Virus record (IMG/VR): IMGVR_UViG_3300048836_000712
Coordinates: 1 to 61,711 of that record
DNA from: a virus
Strand: one strand, 5' to 3'
DNA length: 61,711 nucleotides
Below, in pieces: positions 48,514 to 56,306 of this stretch. The position numbers were made by a program, and so were the translations under genes. The notes under the pieces were generated by a model. The model was given only the letters and a program-made list of their open reading frames with translations, had not been told where the DNA came from and made no database searches. How positions within the stretch are numbered: the first letter of the stretch is position 1; each line of letters begins with the position of its first letter.

Positions 48514-49557
48514 ATGAAGCCTACTCGGGGTTTAGCCTGTCCAGTGATGGTCCCTTCCAGGATCGATTGGGAGCGGGATTATTCAGAATTGACCACAGCC
48601 GATCTGGCGGCGATGTCGGATGAGCAATTGGCGGCGGTCGATCCGCTGGCGATAAACCTCATCGTGGCCAAAGGCCTCCCGTCGCTGGCCGACCTCGACA
48701 TCCGGCCCTACCAGGACATCGTGGACGGATGGGTGCTGGATTTGAACCGCCGCTGCCTGCCGCAATGGGAGCCGCACTTCCATCAATCGCCCCAAGACTG
48801 GGAGAACGACATTCGGTACTTCCGCTTGGGCATGGTCTGCCAGTACCTCGATCTGGAAGTCGGCATTCAGTACAACCAGCACCAGCGCGACGTATCCCGG
48901 ATCCTCTACACCAATCCGTCGGACGTTTTTCTGAACGGCGTGCTCGATACCCGCGAGGGCACCTGTGGCAACCTAGCCGCTCTGCACGTAGCGATGGGCT
49001 GGCGGATGGGTTGGCCCGTCTCGCTCGCCTGCGTCGTATCGCATTACATTCTGCGTTTCGACGATGGCGAGGTAATCTACAACATTGAGGCGACGCAGGC
49101 TGGTCATGGCGGGTTCAAGTCCGACCCCGACGATTACCTCATCAGAGAGAAGAAACTGCCGGCAATTGCAATCACGAGCGGTTCCGATCTACGCGCCGTG
49201 CGGCCGCGTGAAATGCTGGGCATCTTCATCAGCCTTCGGGCGCGGCACCTTCAAGACGTAGGCAAGCAGCAGAACCGCGAGGAACTGATGCTGGCGTCCG
49301 AGGCCGACTGGCTGTTGGCCCGGCACCTTTTCCCGCGCAATCGGGCCATTTACAAACACCAGATGGTCATCTCGGCCATGCGCGGCGATCATCTATTCAA
49401 CGAAGACGAAGGCGGTCATCCCAATACGTTTAGTTTGTTGCTCGACGAGATCGCGAGCCGTCGCGGCCGCAATCAGATCGTCGCGCAGCAAGAACTCACT
49501 CTGCCAAACTCCAAGGCCATCGACGAACTCTTCTCGGCTATCGAGGTACGCATATGA
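48514..49557 (+). CDS. Transglutaminase-like (papain-fold) protein
   Basis: 347 residues. The core has the Cys in TREGTCGNLAALHVAMGWRM at about 152, the His in VVSHYILRFDDGEVIYNIEA at about 180 with Asn/Glu following, the Cys-His-Asn layout of the transglutaminase-like superfamily (SirB1-type core). N-terminal 60 residues are acidic and disordered-looking. ATG after GAGG. It is divergent from the sigma factor and starts the plus-strand cargo operon; its TGA overlaps the Rhs-tip gene's ATG, suggesting joint function, for example processing of the toxin. That link is inference. Confidence 0.7.
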   Translation: MKPTRGLACPVMVPSRIDWERDYSELTTADLAAMSDEQLAAVDPLAINLIVAKGLPSLADLDIRPYQDIVDGWVLDLNRRCLPQWEPHFHQSPQDWENDIRYFRLGMVCQYLDLEVGIQYNQHQRDVSRILYTNPSDVFLNGVLDTREGTCGNLAALHVAMGWRMGWPVSLACVVSHYILRFDDGEVIYNIEATQAGHGGFKSDPDDYLIREKKLPAIAITSGSDLRAVRPREMLGIFISLRARHLQDVGKQQNREELMLASEADWLLARHLFPRNRAIYKHQMVISAMRGDHLFNEDEGGHPNTFSLLLDEIASRRGRNQIVAQQELTLPNSKAIDELFSAIEVRI

Positions 49558-50327
49558 CAACCACCCTGACCGCTCCCGTCCGCAATCGCTCCACCAATCG
49601 TCTGAGTCGTTTCGCTCCGATGCTTGACCAGCTGGCCGATCCACTTGGATATGAGGCCGGCGACGCGAATCTGCGCCGGTACGTCGGAAATTCGCCGACG
49701 GACTTAACCGATCCAACTGGACTTAGCCCATGGAAGGGTATCGCTGGAATTCTAGGGAAAAAATGGACTGCGGAAACTTGCGAGCGAGCCGGAAAAACGC
49801 TCGCAACTGAACTGTTGCAGAAATTAGCCCAACAACGCCCAGATTCGCAAAAGGCTCAAGAAATACTGCGAGCTCTAAAGAACATGGGTTGGGTTGAAGA
49901 AGCGTTAGGAAAGGGATCAAAAGCAGGTAAGTCACTTGAAGAGGGTGGGGGAATTGTTCTGCGCGAGATGGAGAATGGGAAACCGACCGGACGGTTTCTG
50001 GAATGGTATCCCGGGGAAGGGCCCCACCACAAAGATCCTCACTGGAAATTTAGTAGTGGAGAGTCTGGAACATTGCGAACCACCATCACAGGAACAGTCG
50101 CGGCAATTGCAATTGCAGTCGTTCCTGGTGCAGCCCAGGCGAGCGAAGGTGATTGGAATGGCGCTGGTAGGGATGTGTTTGTCGAGGTGACGCCACTGGC
50201 TTGGTCAAAAATGATGTGGGAAACGCTGGGTTCTTTTTTTGATTTCTGTGAAAGCGATCTGTACGGCGAGGATTACCACCGTGAGATGGAGGAATACCGA
50301 AAGGAGTACTGGAAAAATAAGAAGTAA
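49554..50327 (+). CDS. Orphan Rhs core tip with C-terminal toxin-like domain
   Basis: 257 residues. About 25-58 carry the Rhs core signature: DPLGYEAGDANLRRYVGNSP then TDLTDPTGL, which in full Rhs proteins marks the cleavage point before a variable toxin. The preceding Rhs cage is missing; the first 25 residues (MTTTLTAPVRNRSTN...) are unrelated. The remainder is a separate domain with WYPGEGPHHKDPHWKFSSG at about 155, a His-rich motif in the style of polymorphic-toxin nucleases, and one hydrophobic segment (TVAAIAIAVVPGAAQA) at about 185. Toxin family not assigned. ATG overlaps the previous TGA. Confidence 0.7.
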   Translation: MTTTLTAPVRNRSTNRLSRFAPMLDQLADPLGYEAGDANLRRYVGNSPTDLTDPTGLSPWKGIAGILGKKWTAETCERAGKTLATELLQKLAQQRPDSQKAQEILRALKNMGWVEEALGKGSKAGKSLEEGGGIVLREMENGKPTGRFLEWYPGEGPHHKDPHWKFSSGESGTLRTTITGTVAAIAIAVVPGAAQASEGDWNGAGRDVFVEVTPLAWSKMMWETLGSFFDFCESDLYGEDYHREMEEYRKEYWKNKK

Positions 50328-50374
50328 ATTGCGACCAAGTACTTTCGAGATGCATTTGGTAGGCCTAAACAACA

Positions 50375-50779
50375 ATGAGTAACGCCGCTAGCAAGCTAAA
50401 TTTGATCCAGTTGCGTAAAAGTCTGCAACAAGCGGCCCTGCCAGCAGACCGTCAAATCGCGCGCCTACAAGGCTTTGACGTAGCATTTGAAGTTGCCGAT
50501 GACTTTGACAACTGGTGCCGCTGGGCGTTGAATAGTGCAGACACACAATTGACGGATGAGCAGCGGTCCCTACTTATCGAGTTGAACAATCGTCTCAATC
50601 AAATGAGCGGCGAACACAACTCCGATCTCTGGACCGATGACGCACTTCGGTCGCGAAACGAATGGGATGAAGTGCGGCGTGAGGCTCGATGTATTCTCGA
50701 TTCCTTTAGCTGGCCGATTGAAGATGCGGAGAAATCGGAAATAGAAGTGGTTCGAGTTAATCCTAGCTCGAACACCTAA
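50375..50779 (+). CDS. Putative immunity protein for the Rhs-tip toxin
   Basis: 134 residues, acidic and helical: LNLIQLRKSLQQAALPADRQ, FEVADDFDNWCRWALNSADT, QLTDEQRSLLIELNNRLNQM and a WPIEDAEKSEIEVV end. It follows the toxin-like gene by 47 bases on the same strand, where polymorphic toxins carry their immunity gene. Lower GC than the phage genes. Four bases after its stop, the minus-strand terminase N-half ends. The immunity role is inferred from position and size. Confidence 0.55.
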   Translation: MSNAASKLNLIQLRKSLQQAALPADRQIARLQGFDVAFEVADDFDNWCRWALNSADTQLTDEQRSLLIELNNRLNQMSGEHNSDLWTDDALRSRNEWDEVRREARCILDSFSWPIEDAEKSEIEVVRVNPSSNT

Positions 50780-50782
50780 ACT

Positions 50783-51748
50783 TCAGTTTCTGTTTGAGTG
50801 GGAAACCCCAGTATTGGTTATTCTCCCCCGCTCCCACGCGAACGCGACCCGCTCCACACGGCTACCCATCCTGTCGAGCACCACGAGCGACGGGCGAACG
50901 GTGTGGCCGTCGGCGCGCTTGTACTTCATGCCGCGGATGCGGCCTGTAATTCCCGCGACTTTGATGATCGCACCGCTGCCCACACTGCCGGGCATCGTCG
51001 GCAGTACGATCTCACGAGCGGTCCAGCCGATGTGCGTCCGTTCGCCTTTGTAGAGCTGGCCGTTGCATCGATTGGCGATCCCGTCGAGGCACTGGATTGG
51101 ATAGACGACCTCGGGGAAGTCTTCGAGCAGCAGGTCGTTGCCGTCGAGCTCCATCTTGATCGAGTCGAGCATATCCATCGCATGGCCTTCGTCCGATCCG
51201 ATCAGGCAGACGAAGTCGCGGTGCCCGTACAACACCGCCCAGATACAGGCGCACTCACAGATGGTGGTCTTGCCCGAGCCTCGCGGCATCGCCATTGCGA
51301 ACAAACCGCCGCGTAACACCGCCTGCTCGATCTTGCCAATGACCTTCAGATGGTCCGGCGACCACGGCAAGTGAAACGTGAGCGGGAAATACGACTCGCA
51401 GAAGAAGCGGAAATCAGAAGCAGCCTGCTTCTTGCGTTCGATATTGACGACGGCCGGCAGGTCGCCGATGTCACGGCCTGCGATGGCGAGCGCGACGTTC
51501 CTCGCCCGAGCTCGATCCTTCAGCTTCTCGTAGGGATCGCCGTCGGGTTCGGGTTTTGGTGCGTGCCGCAGCTCGACGAGCCACGCAGCGTAACGCAGTA
51601 AATCGACAAACCGGGCGTCGCCAATGCGGAGGCCGGCTCGCGTGCGATGGCGATGCAGCTGGCGCTCGTTGATGACTTCGCCGAGCGGCGTCGAGTTGAG
51701 CAGCCGGCAGAGTTCGCTCGGTCGTAGCTTTCGCGGATCAGTCGCCAC
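50783..51748 (-). pseudogene. Terminase large subunit N-terminal half, cut by Element 3
   Basis: 321 residues from GTG 51748. The first 292 are terminase: helix-turn-helix-like start (LCRLLNSTPLGEVINERQLH, LLRYAAWLV), FHLPWSPDHLKVIGKIEQAV, Walker A LFAMAMPRGSGKTTICECAC at about 150, NGQLYKGERTHIGW, ITGRIRGMKYKRADGHTVRP and Walker B start SLVVLD. The GAC of that Asp is at 50875-50873. The next 29 codons (RMGSRVERVAFAWERG...) are the displaced integrase tail. The matching C-half begins at 40465. The reconstituted protein is 756 residues (GpA-type). Interrupted rather than decayed. Confidence 0.9.
50873..50875. other. Attachment core of Element 3 (terminase N-half side)
   Basis: GAC on the minus strand, in CTCGTGGTGCTCGAC-AGGATGG. 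The sequence before it is terminase; the sequence after it is the integrase 3' tail. Partner of 40466-40468. Confidence 0.75.
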
Positions 51749-51962
51749 GCCCCATCTCCTTCACCAGCCACGCGGCGTAGTGGACCAGGTTGATCGTTCC
51801 GTCTGCGTTCGTTGGTGCGCCGGCCGCTACGTCATCACGCAGCATCGATTCGGCAATCGATGGAGCCCCTACCCGAGCCAACAGACGGGCTGCGGCGGGC
51901 AACGCCAGAGCGCTTGGGTTCAAGCCAGAACCGGGCGAATTCCCTTGGCTTTCCGCCATCAT
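51738..51962 (-). CDS. Terminase small subunit-like protein
   Basis: 74 residues: ALPAAARLLARVGAPSIAES, then GAPTNADGTINLVHYAAWLV. It overlaps the large terminase start by 11 bases. The NADGTINLVHYAAWL end is like the helix-turn-helix block used by terminase small subunits (…NPDGTYNL.DLVAW) and resembles the N-terminus of the large subunit next to it. Shorter than usual small terminases, so perhaps a reduced form. Position supports a role in DNA recognition for packaging. Confidence 0.6.
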   Translation of the reverse strand: MMAESQGNSPGSGLNPSALALPAAARLLARVGAPSIAESMLRDDVAAGAPTNADGTINLVHYAAWLVKEMGRGD

Positions 51963-52081
51963 TTGGTCCCCGAAAAAAAGCTGCGAAATCGAGCCGGAAT
52001 CCGCTGGATGTTCTCTGGAAACAGAGGTAACTGTGTCAGCGTTGAATGACCTAAACCATTCCCGCCAAAGGAGAAACGACC

Positions 52082-52414
52082 GTGACCGACGCGAACGAAA
52101 CGAACGACCTGGACCTGGGCGACGACTTCGAAATCACCAAGACCACCCGCCGGGCTTCGGGCGGGGGCACCTGGGTTTGCGGACGCCTGAACGGGCACCG
52201 CTTCGACGCCCTGGTTTTCCCCGAGCATGCCGAGAACCCCGAATGGGAATTGGGCGACAGCCGCATCTCGAAGCTTTGGATTCAGCGCTTGGCGGACAAA
52301 GCGACGGTCTTCAGCTGGGACCGGGGGATGGACATTCCCGCCGCCGACAAGATCGCGGGCGCGGTAGCCGACTTCCTCGCGGGCGGACTCGCCGACCACA
52401 TCTACGCCGACTAA
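52082..52414 (+). CDS. Conserved small prophage protein
   Basis: 110 residues from GTG 52082 with AAAGGAG well placed upstream. ASGGGTWVCGRLNGHRFDAL, VFPEHAENPEWELGDSRISK, LWIQRLADKATVFSWDRGMD. An acidic start and a tight alpha/beta core with no catalytic pattern. High GC and the good start indicate a real gene. It runs opposite to the terminase. Family not named here. Confidence 0.7.
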   Translation: MTDANETNDLDLGDDFEITKTTRRASGGGTWVCGRLNGHRFDALVFPEHAENPEWELGDSRISKLWIQRLADKATVFSWDRGMDIPAADKIAGAVADFLAGGLADHIYAD

Positions 52415-52516
52415 GCCGAAACGCTGGTCGGCCCCGGGCCGGCGAGCGTCGCGGCGGGTGGTTCCCGCCGCCTGATGATGGCAGCCTTTCCATCCGCATT
52501 TCCAAGGAGAACGATC

Positions 52517-52900
52517 ATGTCCAAGACCAAGACCACCAAGAAGGCCGCAGCCGCCAAGGCGACCAAGAGCGCGAAGGCCCCGAAGGCAGCGCCAGCGAAG
52601 AAGGCCGAGGCGTCGAAGCCCGTCGCCAAGAAGGCGAAGGCGTCCGCGACGAACGGCGAGGCCAAGACCAAACGGGTCAGCGCCATCGACGCCGCCGCCC
52701 AACTGCTCGCCACGTCTAAGGAGCCGATGGGCTGCAAAGAGTTGATCGAAGCGATGGCGGCGAAGGGCCTCTGGTCGAGCCCCGGCGGCAAGACGCCGCA
52801 CGCCACGCTGTACAGCGCGATCCTGCGGGAGATCAATGTGAAGGGGAAGGACGCCCGCTTCACGAAGACCGACCGAGGGCGTTTCGCCGCCAACGCCTAA
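52517..52900 (+). CDS. HARE-HTH domain protein with histone H1-like tail
   Basis: 127 residues from ATG 52517 (AAGGAG at 52504-52509). Residues 1-60 are Lys/Ala-rich (KTTKKAAAAKATKSAKAPKA), like histone H1 tails. Residues 60-127 form a winged helix: VSAIDAAAQLLATSKEPMGC, KELIEAMAAKGLWSSPGGKT and HATLYSAILREI, the HARE-HTH fold linked to DNA modification and chromatin-type proteins. Likely binds DNA. A terminator follows at 52922. Confidence 0.82.
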   Translation: MSKTKTTKKAAAAKATKSAKAPKAAPAKKAEASKPVAKKAKASATNGEAKTKRVSAIDAAAQLLATSKEPMGCKELIEAMAAKGLWSSPGGKTPHATLYSAILREINVKGKDARFTKTDRGRFAANA

Positions 52901-52921
52901 CGCTCGCGACGGGTTCCGCCC

Positions 52922-52957
52922 AAACGCCCCACGCTCGCCACGTCGGGGCGTTTTCTC
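52922..52957 (+). terminator. Rho-independent terminator after the HARE-HTH gene
   Basis: AAACGCCCC (52922-52930) pairs with GGGGCGTTT (52945-52953), followed by TCTCGTT. Nine perfect pairs, 14-base loop. Confidence 0.8.
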
Positions 52958-53047
52958 GTTGGTGGGCGATAATGTTAAACTGCATCGGCGAGCCAAATCA
53001 TAAAGTTGATGTGGGTATGCAAACGCGTAATCGGATCGGGAGGAGCA

Positions 53048-53896
53048 ATGCGTTCGATGACGGAACTTGAAAAACTGTTTGCCGGACTTGATATCGATTA
53101 TCGGAACATCGAGTTCTACAATTCCTCGGCCTTTCAATCGGCTGAAGGCCGCGATCCGAATTTTCTTGCGACCTATGGAGAGTATGTCCAGGCGAGAACT
53201 TTTGACGCTGAATACCTCGCACGCAGCAAAGCCATTGTGCCGAAAGTGGCGGCATTTCTGCGCCGCGAACTTGTCAGGGACGGTCGCCTGGGGGCATGCA
53301 TTGATGCGTCCCACGCGATGATGAAAATCTTGGAGAAGTTGGGGATCTGGTGTTATTTCACGGGGGGATCGCTGACTATTGAGTTCGCTCCCGAGACGAA
53401 ACTTACTACTCGCTATTGGGCACACTTCTTTGAGCCGCCACCAAATGCCGGAACTCCCGTGGGCCACGCTTGGCTTTCCGCTCCACCATTCAAAGTGGTT
53501 GACATCACAATTGGCCGGCAACCGAATACGGAGCAGATCGCCTCTCACCTTCCCGACTTGGTAGTCGCAGAGCAGGTGGGAGAAGTCGAGGGTGTATCGC
53601 TCGAAGACATGCTCGACAACTCGCTCAAAGAGAAAATGATGCGACAAGGTTACCGAGAGCCAACAATTCATGAATTGATGAGGCAACGCCCTGAGGTGGC
53701 GCAAATGCTTCGCACGTTTCGCCCGTTTTGTGTGCGACATGAAAAGGCGACACTTAAGTACTTCTCGTGCTGTGCTGGCGCATTGGCGGAAAAATTCGAA
53801 GTCGCTCGCACTCAGTGCTTTTCGAGCCGCACCTATCAGCAGCTGTTCGATGATCTGATGGGTGAGATCGGGCCTGAGTTTCCGTTGCATCGTTAG
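53048..53896 (+). CDS. Transglutaminase-like cysteine protease-fold protein
   Basis: 282 residues from ATG 53048 (GGAGGAG upstream; the GTG/ATG at 53006 is less likely). Core: GACIDASHAMMKILEKLGIW with Cys at about 93, VGHAWLSAPPFKVVDITIGR with His at about 138 and Asp about 12 residues later: the Cys-His-Asp order of transglutaminase-like enzymes. The C-terminal 120 residues are helical with HELMRQRPEVAQML. Moderate GC, separate from neighbours by a terminator, so probably a cargo gene. Substrate not known. Confidence 0.65.
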   Translation: MRSMTELEKLFAGLDIDYRNIEFYNSSAFQSAEGRDPNFLATYGEYVQARTFDAEYLARSKAIVPKVAAFLRRELVRDGRLGACIDASHAMMKILEKLGIWCYFTGGSLTIEFAPETKLTTRYWAHFFEPPPNAGTPVGHAWLSAPPFKVVDITIGRQPNTEQIASHLPDLVVAEQVGEVEGVSLEDMLDNSLKEKMMRQGYREPTIHELMRQRPEVAQMLRTFRPFCVRHEKATLKYFSCCAGALAEKFEVARTQCFSSRTYQQLFDDLMGEIGPEFPLHR

Positions 53897-53913
53897 TTGA
53901 CCCGTAGAGTGGT

Positions 53914-55209
53914 TCATTTGCGTTCCGCCTTCCGCCCCGTGAATTTCTCCCAGCGCTGGACGATCACGTCGCAATAGGGTGGATCAAGCTCCATGAGGAA
54001 CGCCTTGCGGCTCGTCTGCTCGCAGGCGATAAGCGTCGAACCACTCCCGCCGAACAAGTCCAGAACGTTCTCGCCGATGCGCGATGAATACTGCATCGCT
54101 CGCACCGCCAGCTCGACGGGCTTCTCCGTGAGGTGGACCATCGACTGCGGATTGACCTTCTTCACATGCCAAAGGTCGGTCGCGTTGTTCGGGCCGTAGA
54201 ACTGATGCCCAGCGCCGAGCCGCCAACCGTAGAAGCAGATCTCGAACGCGCCCATGAAATCCTTGCGCGTGAGCACAGGATGCTGCTTGTCCCACACGAT
54301 GCCTTGGCTGAAGTACAGATCGTGCTTCTTCAGGAACGGTGGATAGTTCCCGAGGTTGGCGTACCCACCCCAGATATAGAAACCACGTCCGGCCTCCAGC
54401 ACGCGGGCCATGTTGCCGAACCAGGCATCGAGCAGTTCGTCGAATGCTTCATCGGTCACGAAGTCGTTTGCAAGCGGTCGATCCTTGGCTCGCATCTTCT
54501 TGTGGGTCGCCTTCGCTTTCTCCGGGTGGCGTTCCAGATCGAACTTCTGATGATGCTTGTTCGGGTTCGCAAAGCTGCTGTTGCCGGCGGCGATGGCATT
54601 GTTGCTGCGCGGCTCGACCTTCACGTTGTAGGGAGGGTCCGTGTTCACGAGTTGGATCGTCGCGCCGTCGAGCAACCGATCCACATCCGCTGGCTTCGAC
54701 GAGTCGCCGCATAGCAATCGGTGATCGCCGAGAATCCAGAGGTCGCCCGGTTGCGTGATTGCTTCGTCTGGCGGGGCTGGCACATCGTCGGGATCGGTGA
54801 GGCCTTCCTGCAAATCGCCGCCGAGCAGCTTGGCGAGCTCGTCCTGGTCGAATCCCAACAGGCCGAGGTCGTAATTGGCCGCTTGCAATTCACCAAGCTC
54901 GATCGGCAAGAGATCGTAATTCCAGTCCGCGAGCGATGCGGTCTGATTGTCCGCGATCCGATACGCCTTGATCTGCTCGGACGTGAGGTCCTTGGCGACA
55001 TGAACGGGAACCTTTTCCAGGCCCAGCTTCTGCGCCGCCTTGAAGCGGGTATGCCCGCAGATGATTACCCCCTCCGCATCGACGACGATGGGTTGACGGA
55101 ACCCGAACTCGCGCAGCGACGCCGCCACGGCATCGACCGCGTCGTCATTCACCCGCGGGTTGTTGGGATAGGGTTTGACCCGCGATACGGGCCAGAGATC
55201 GATCTTCAT
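53914..55209 (-). CDS. ParB-like domain-DNA methyltransferase fusion
   Basis: 431 residues from ATG 55209. N-terminal ParB/Srx-like domain (RVKPYPNNPRVNDDAVDAVA, IVVDAEGVIICGHTRFKAAQ, KVPVHVAKDLTSEQIKAYRI). The methyltransferase part begins QPGDLWILGDHRLLCGDS, with the catalytic TDPPYNVKVEP at about 195 and SAM motif NVLDLFGGSGSTLIACEQTS at about 385. The order DPPY then FGGSG is the beta class of N4/N6 methylases. Such fusions are common in phages next to terminase and protect phage DNA. The target site cannot be read from sequence. Confidence 0.92.
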   Translation of the reverse strand: MKIDLWPVSRVKPYPNNPRVNDDAVDAVAASLREFGFRQPIVVDAEGVIICGHTRFKAAQKLGLEKVPVHVAKDLTSEQIKAYRIADNQTASLADWNYDLLPIELGELQAANYDLGLLGFDQDELAKLLGGDLQEGLTDPDDVPAPPDEAITQPGDLWILGDHRLLCGDSSKPADVDRLLDGATIQLVNTDPPYNVKVEPRSNNAIAAGNSSFANPNKHHQKFDLERHPEKAKATHKKMRAKDRPLANDFVTDEAFDELLDAWFGNMARVLEAGRGFYIWGGYANLGNYPPFLKKHDLYFSQGIVWDKQHPVLTRKDFMGAFEICFYGWRLGAGHQFYGPNNATDLWHVKKVNPQSMVHLTEKPVELAVRAMQYSSRIGENVLDLFGGSGSTLIACEQTSRKAFLMELDPPYCDVIVQRWEKFTGRKAERK

Positions 55210-55322
55210 TGAGCGCACCTTTAGCACGGAGAAACGTGCTGGTGGCTCCGAGTAGCGGAGTGCGACCCCGGCAATCCAGGGCGGCGGACAGTGGGACCAG
55301 AAACCGACTGTCTCTAGATTAG

Positions 55323-56306
55323 TTATTGTGCAATCTGCTCGGTTTCCGATTCACCTTGTTGGCCTGTCGCGCTGTTCGCATCGATCAAGACAAATGTTGG
55401 AGCACCATATCCTGCAACATTGCGAACGGTCGTCGTCTGTAACGTAGCTATGCACGGTTTGTTCGTAAGTTGGTCAATTCGATCCAGATCATCCTCTGTA
55501 AGCGCATCCGCTACTGTTCCGGTGATTACTGTACCGTCATCTAGCCGCAGGTCGAAGTATCCCGATTCGCGGGTTACACCACGGAAGACGCCCGTGTAAG
55601 TGACTGTACTTTGTTCGATGTCTCGTTCGAGCCGTTCTGCCGTTCGAGTAACCTGATCCGATGTTAGGGTCTTTGATGGAGCATCATGGAACGCTAGACG
55701 AAGTTCAGCTTGATTCTCGGACAATATTCTCAAGAATTGCTTGAGTGGCTGCAGCACACGCGAGGGAATGGATCGGACGATTTCATCAAGAGTGTCTTCA
55801 TTTGCAGCGGAAATCCGAACAACCACGTCCGCCACATTGTGCAGTGTTTGTGCATGGACTCTGGAGACACCTGAGTCTTCAGTGGCAAGCGGTGAGAACT
55901 CTAGGCCGAACGAACCCCTCGGCGTTCCAGTAAAGAGAAGAGATGGCTTGGGAGCTCCTCGAGGTCGTCGTTGCCGTCCCGCTCGTCGTGCCTCCTCCCG
56001 CTCATCGTGCAACGCTTGTTCGACGAACATCTTTTCGTACTGAATCAGTGCTTCACCGGCTAAACTGGGGCGTATCCCGTGCGAGTCCTGGACACCAGCA
56101 CCTCTGAGGAAAATAGCAGCACGGGGAGACACCACCGCATCGAGCGGCAGTAGAGATCCCGATTCGTGTTGCATCGCCTGCATCTGCGCCTCGACTTCGT
56201 CGAGGCGTTCCTGAAGTTGAGGCGCAATTATTGGGTCGTCGCCAGCATCCTGAAGCATGCTTCGAAGCTGAATCGCTTGGACCTGCAAGAACGTCCAATC
56301 ACTCAT
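55323..56306 (-). CDS. Hypothetical protein paired with the NTase-like gene
   Basis: 327 residues. It starts with a coiled-coil-like helix (RSMLQDAGDDPIIAPQLQER, DEVEAQMQAM) and ends with a beta-domain (STVTYTGVFRGVTRESGYFD, LRLDDGTVITGTVADAL, NKPCIATLQTTTVRNVAGY) of a kind seen in small beta-barrel effector or regulatory proteins. Its start overlaps the stop of the 56303 gene by four bases. Lower GC than the phage core. No catalytic motif seen. Confidence 0.65.
   Translation of the reverse strand: MSDWTFLQVQAIQLRSMLQDAGDDPIIAPQLQERLDEVEAQMQAMQHESGSLLPLDAVVSPRAAIFLRGAGVQDSHGIRPSLAGEALIQYEKMFVEQALHDEREEARRAGRQRRPRGAPKPSLLFTGTPRGSFGLEFSPLATEDSGVSRVHAQTLHNVADVVVRISAANEDTLDEIVRSIPSRVLQPLKQFLRILSENQAELRLAFHDAPSKTLTSDQVTRTAERLERDIEQSTVTYTGVFRGVTRESGYFDLRLDDGTVITGTVADALTEDDLDRIDQLTNKPCIATLQTTTVRNVAGYGAPTFVLIDANSATGQQGESETEQIAQ

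Larger units (their letters stand above)
40466..50875. mobile_element. Element 3: capsid-encoding island inside the terminase gene
   Basis: About 10.4 kb bounded by the terminase halves. Minus-strand genes in order: sigma factor, unknown, protease-capsid, 58-residue protein, helicase, antitoxin-like, YLPT-type protein, integrase. Plus-strand cargo: transglutaminase-like, Rhs-tip toxin, putative immunity. Removing it joins CTCGTGGTGCTCGAC to GATCCGCAGACC and restores terminase; circularising joins GTGGGAGGGGAC to AGGATGGGTAGCC and restores integrase. No terminase, portal or tail gene of its own is seen. Confidence 0.88.
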
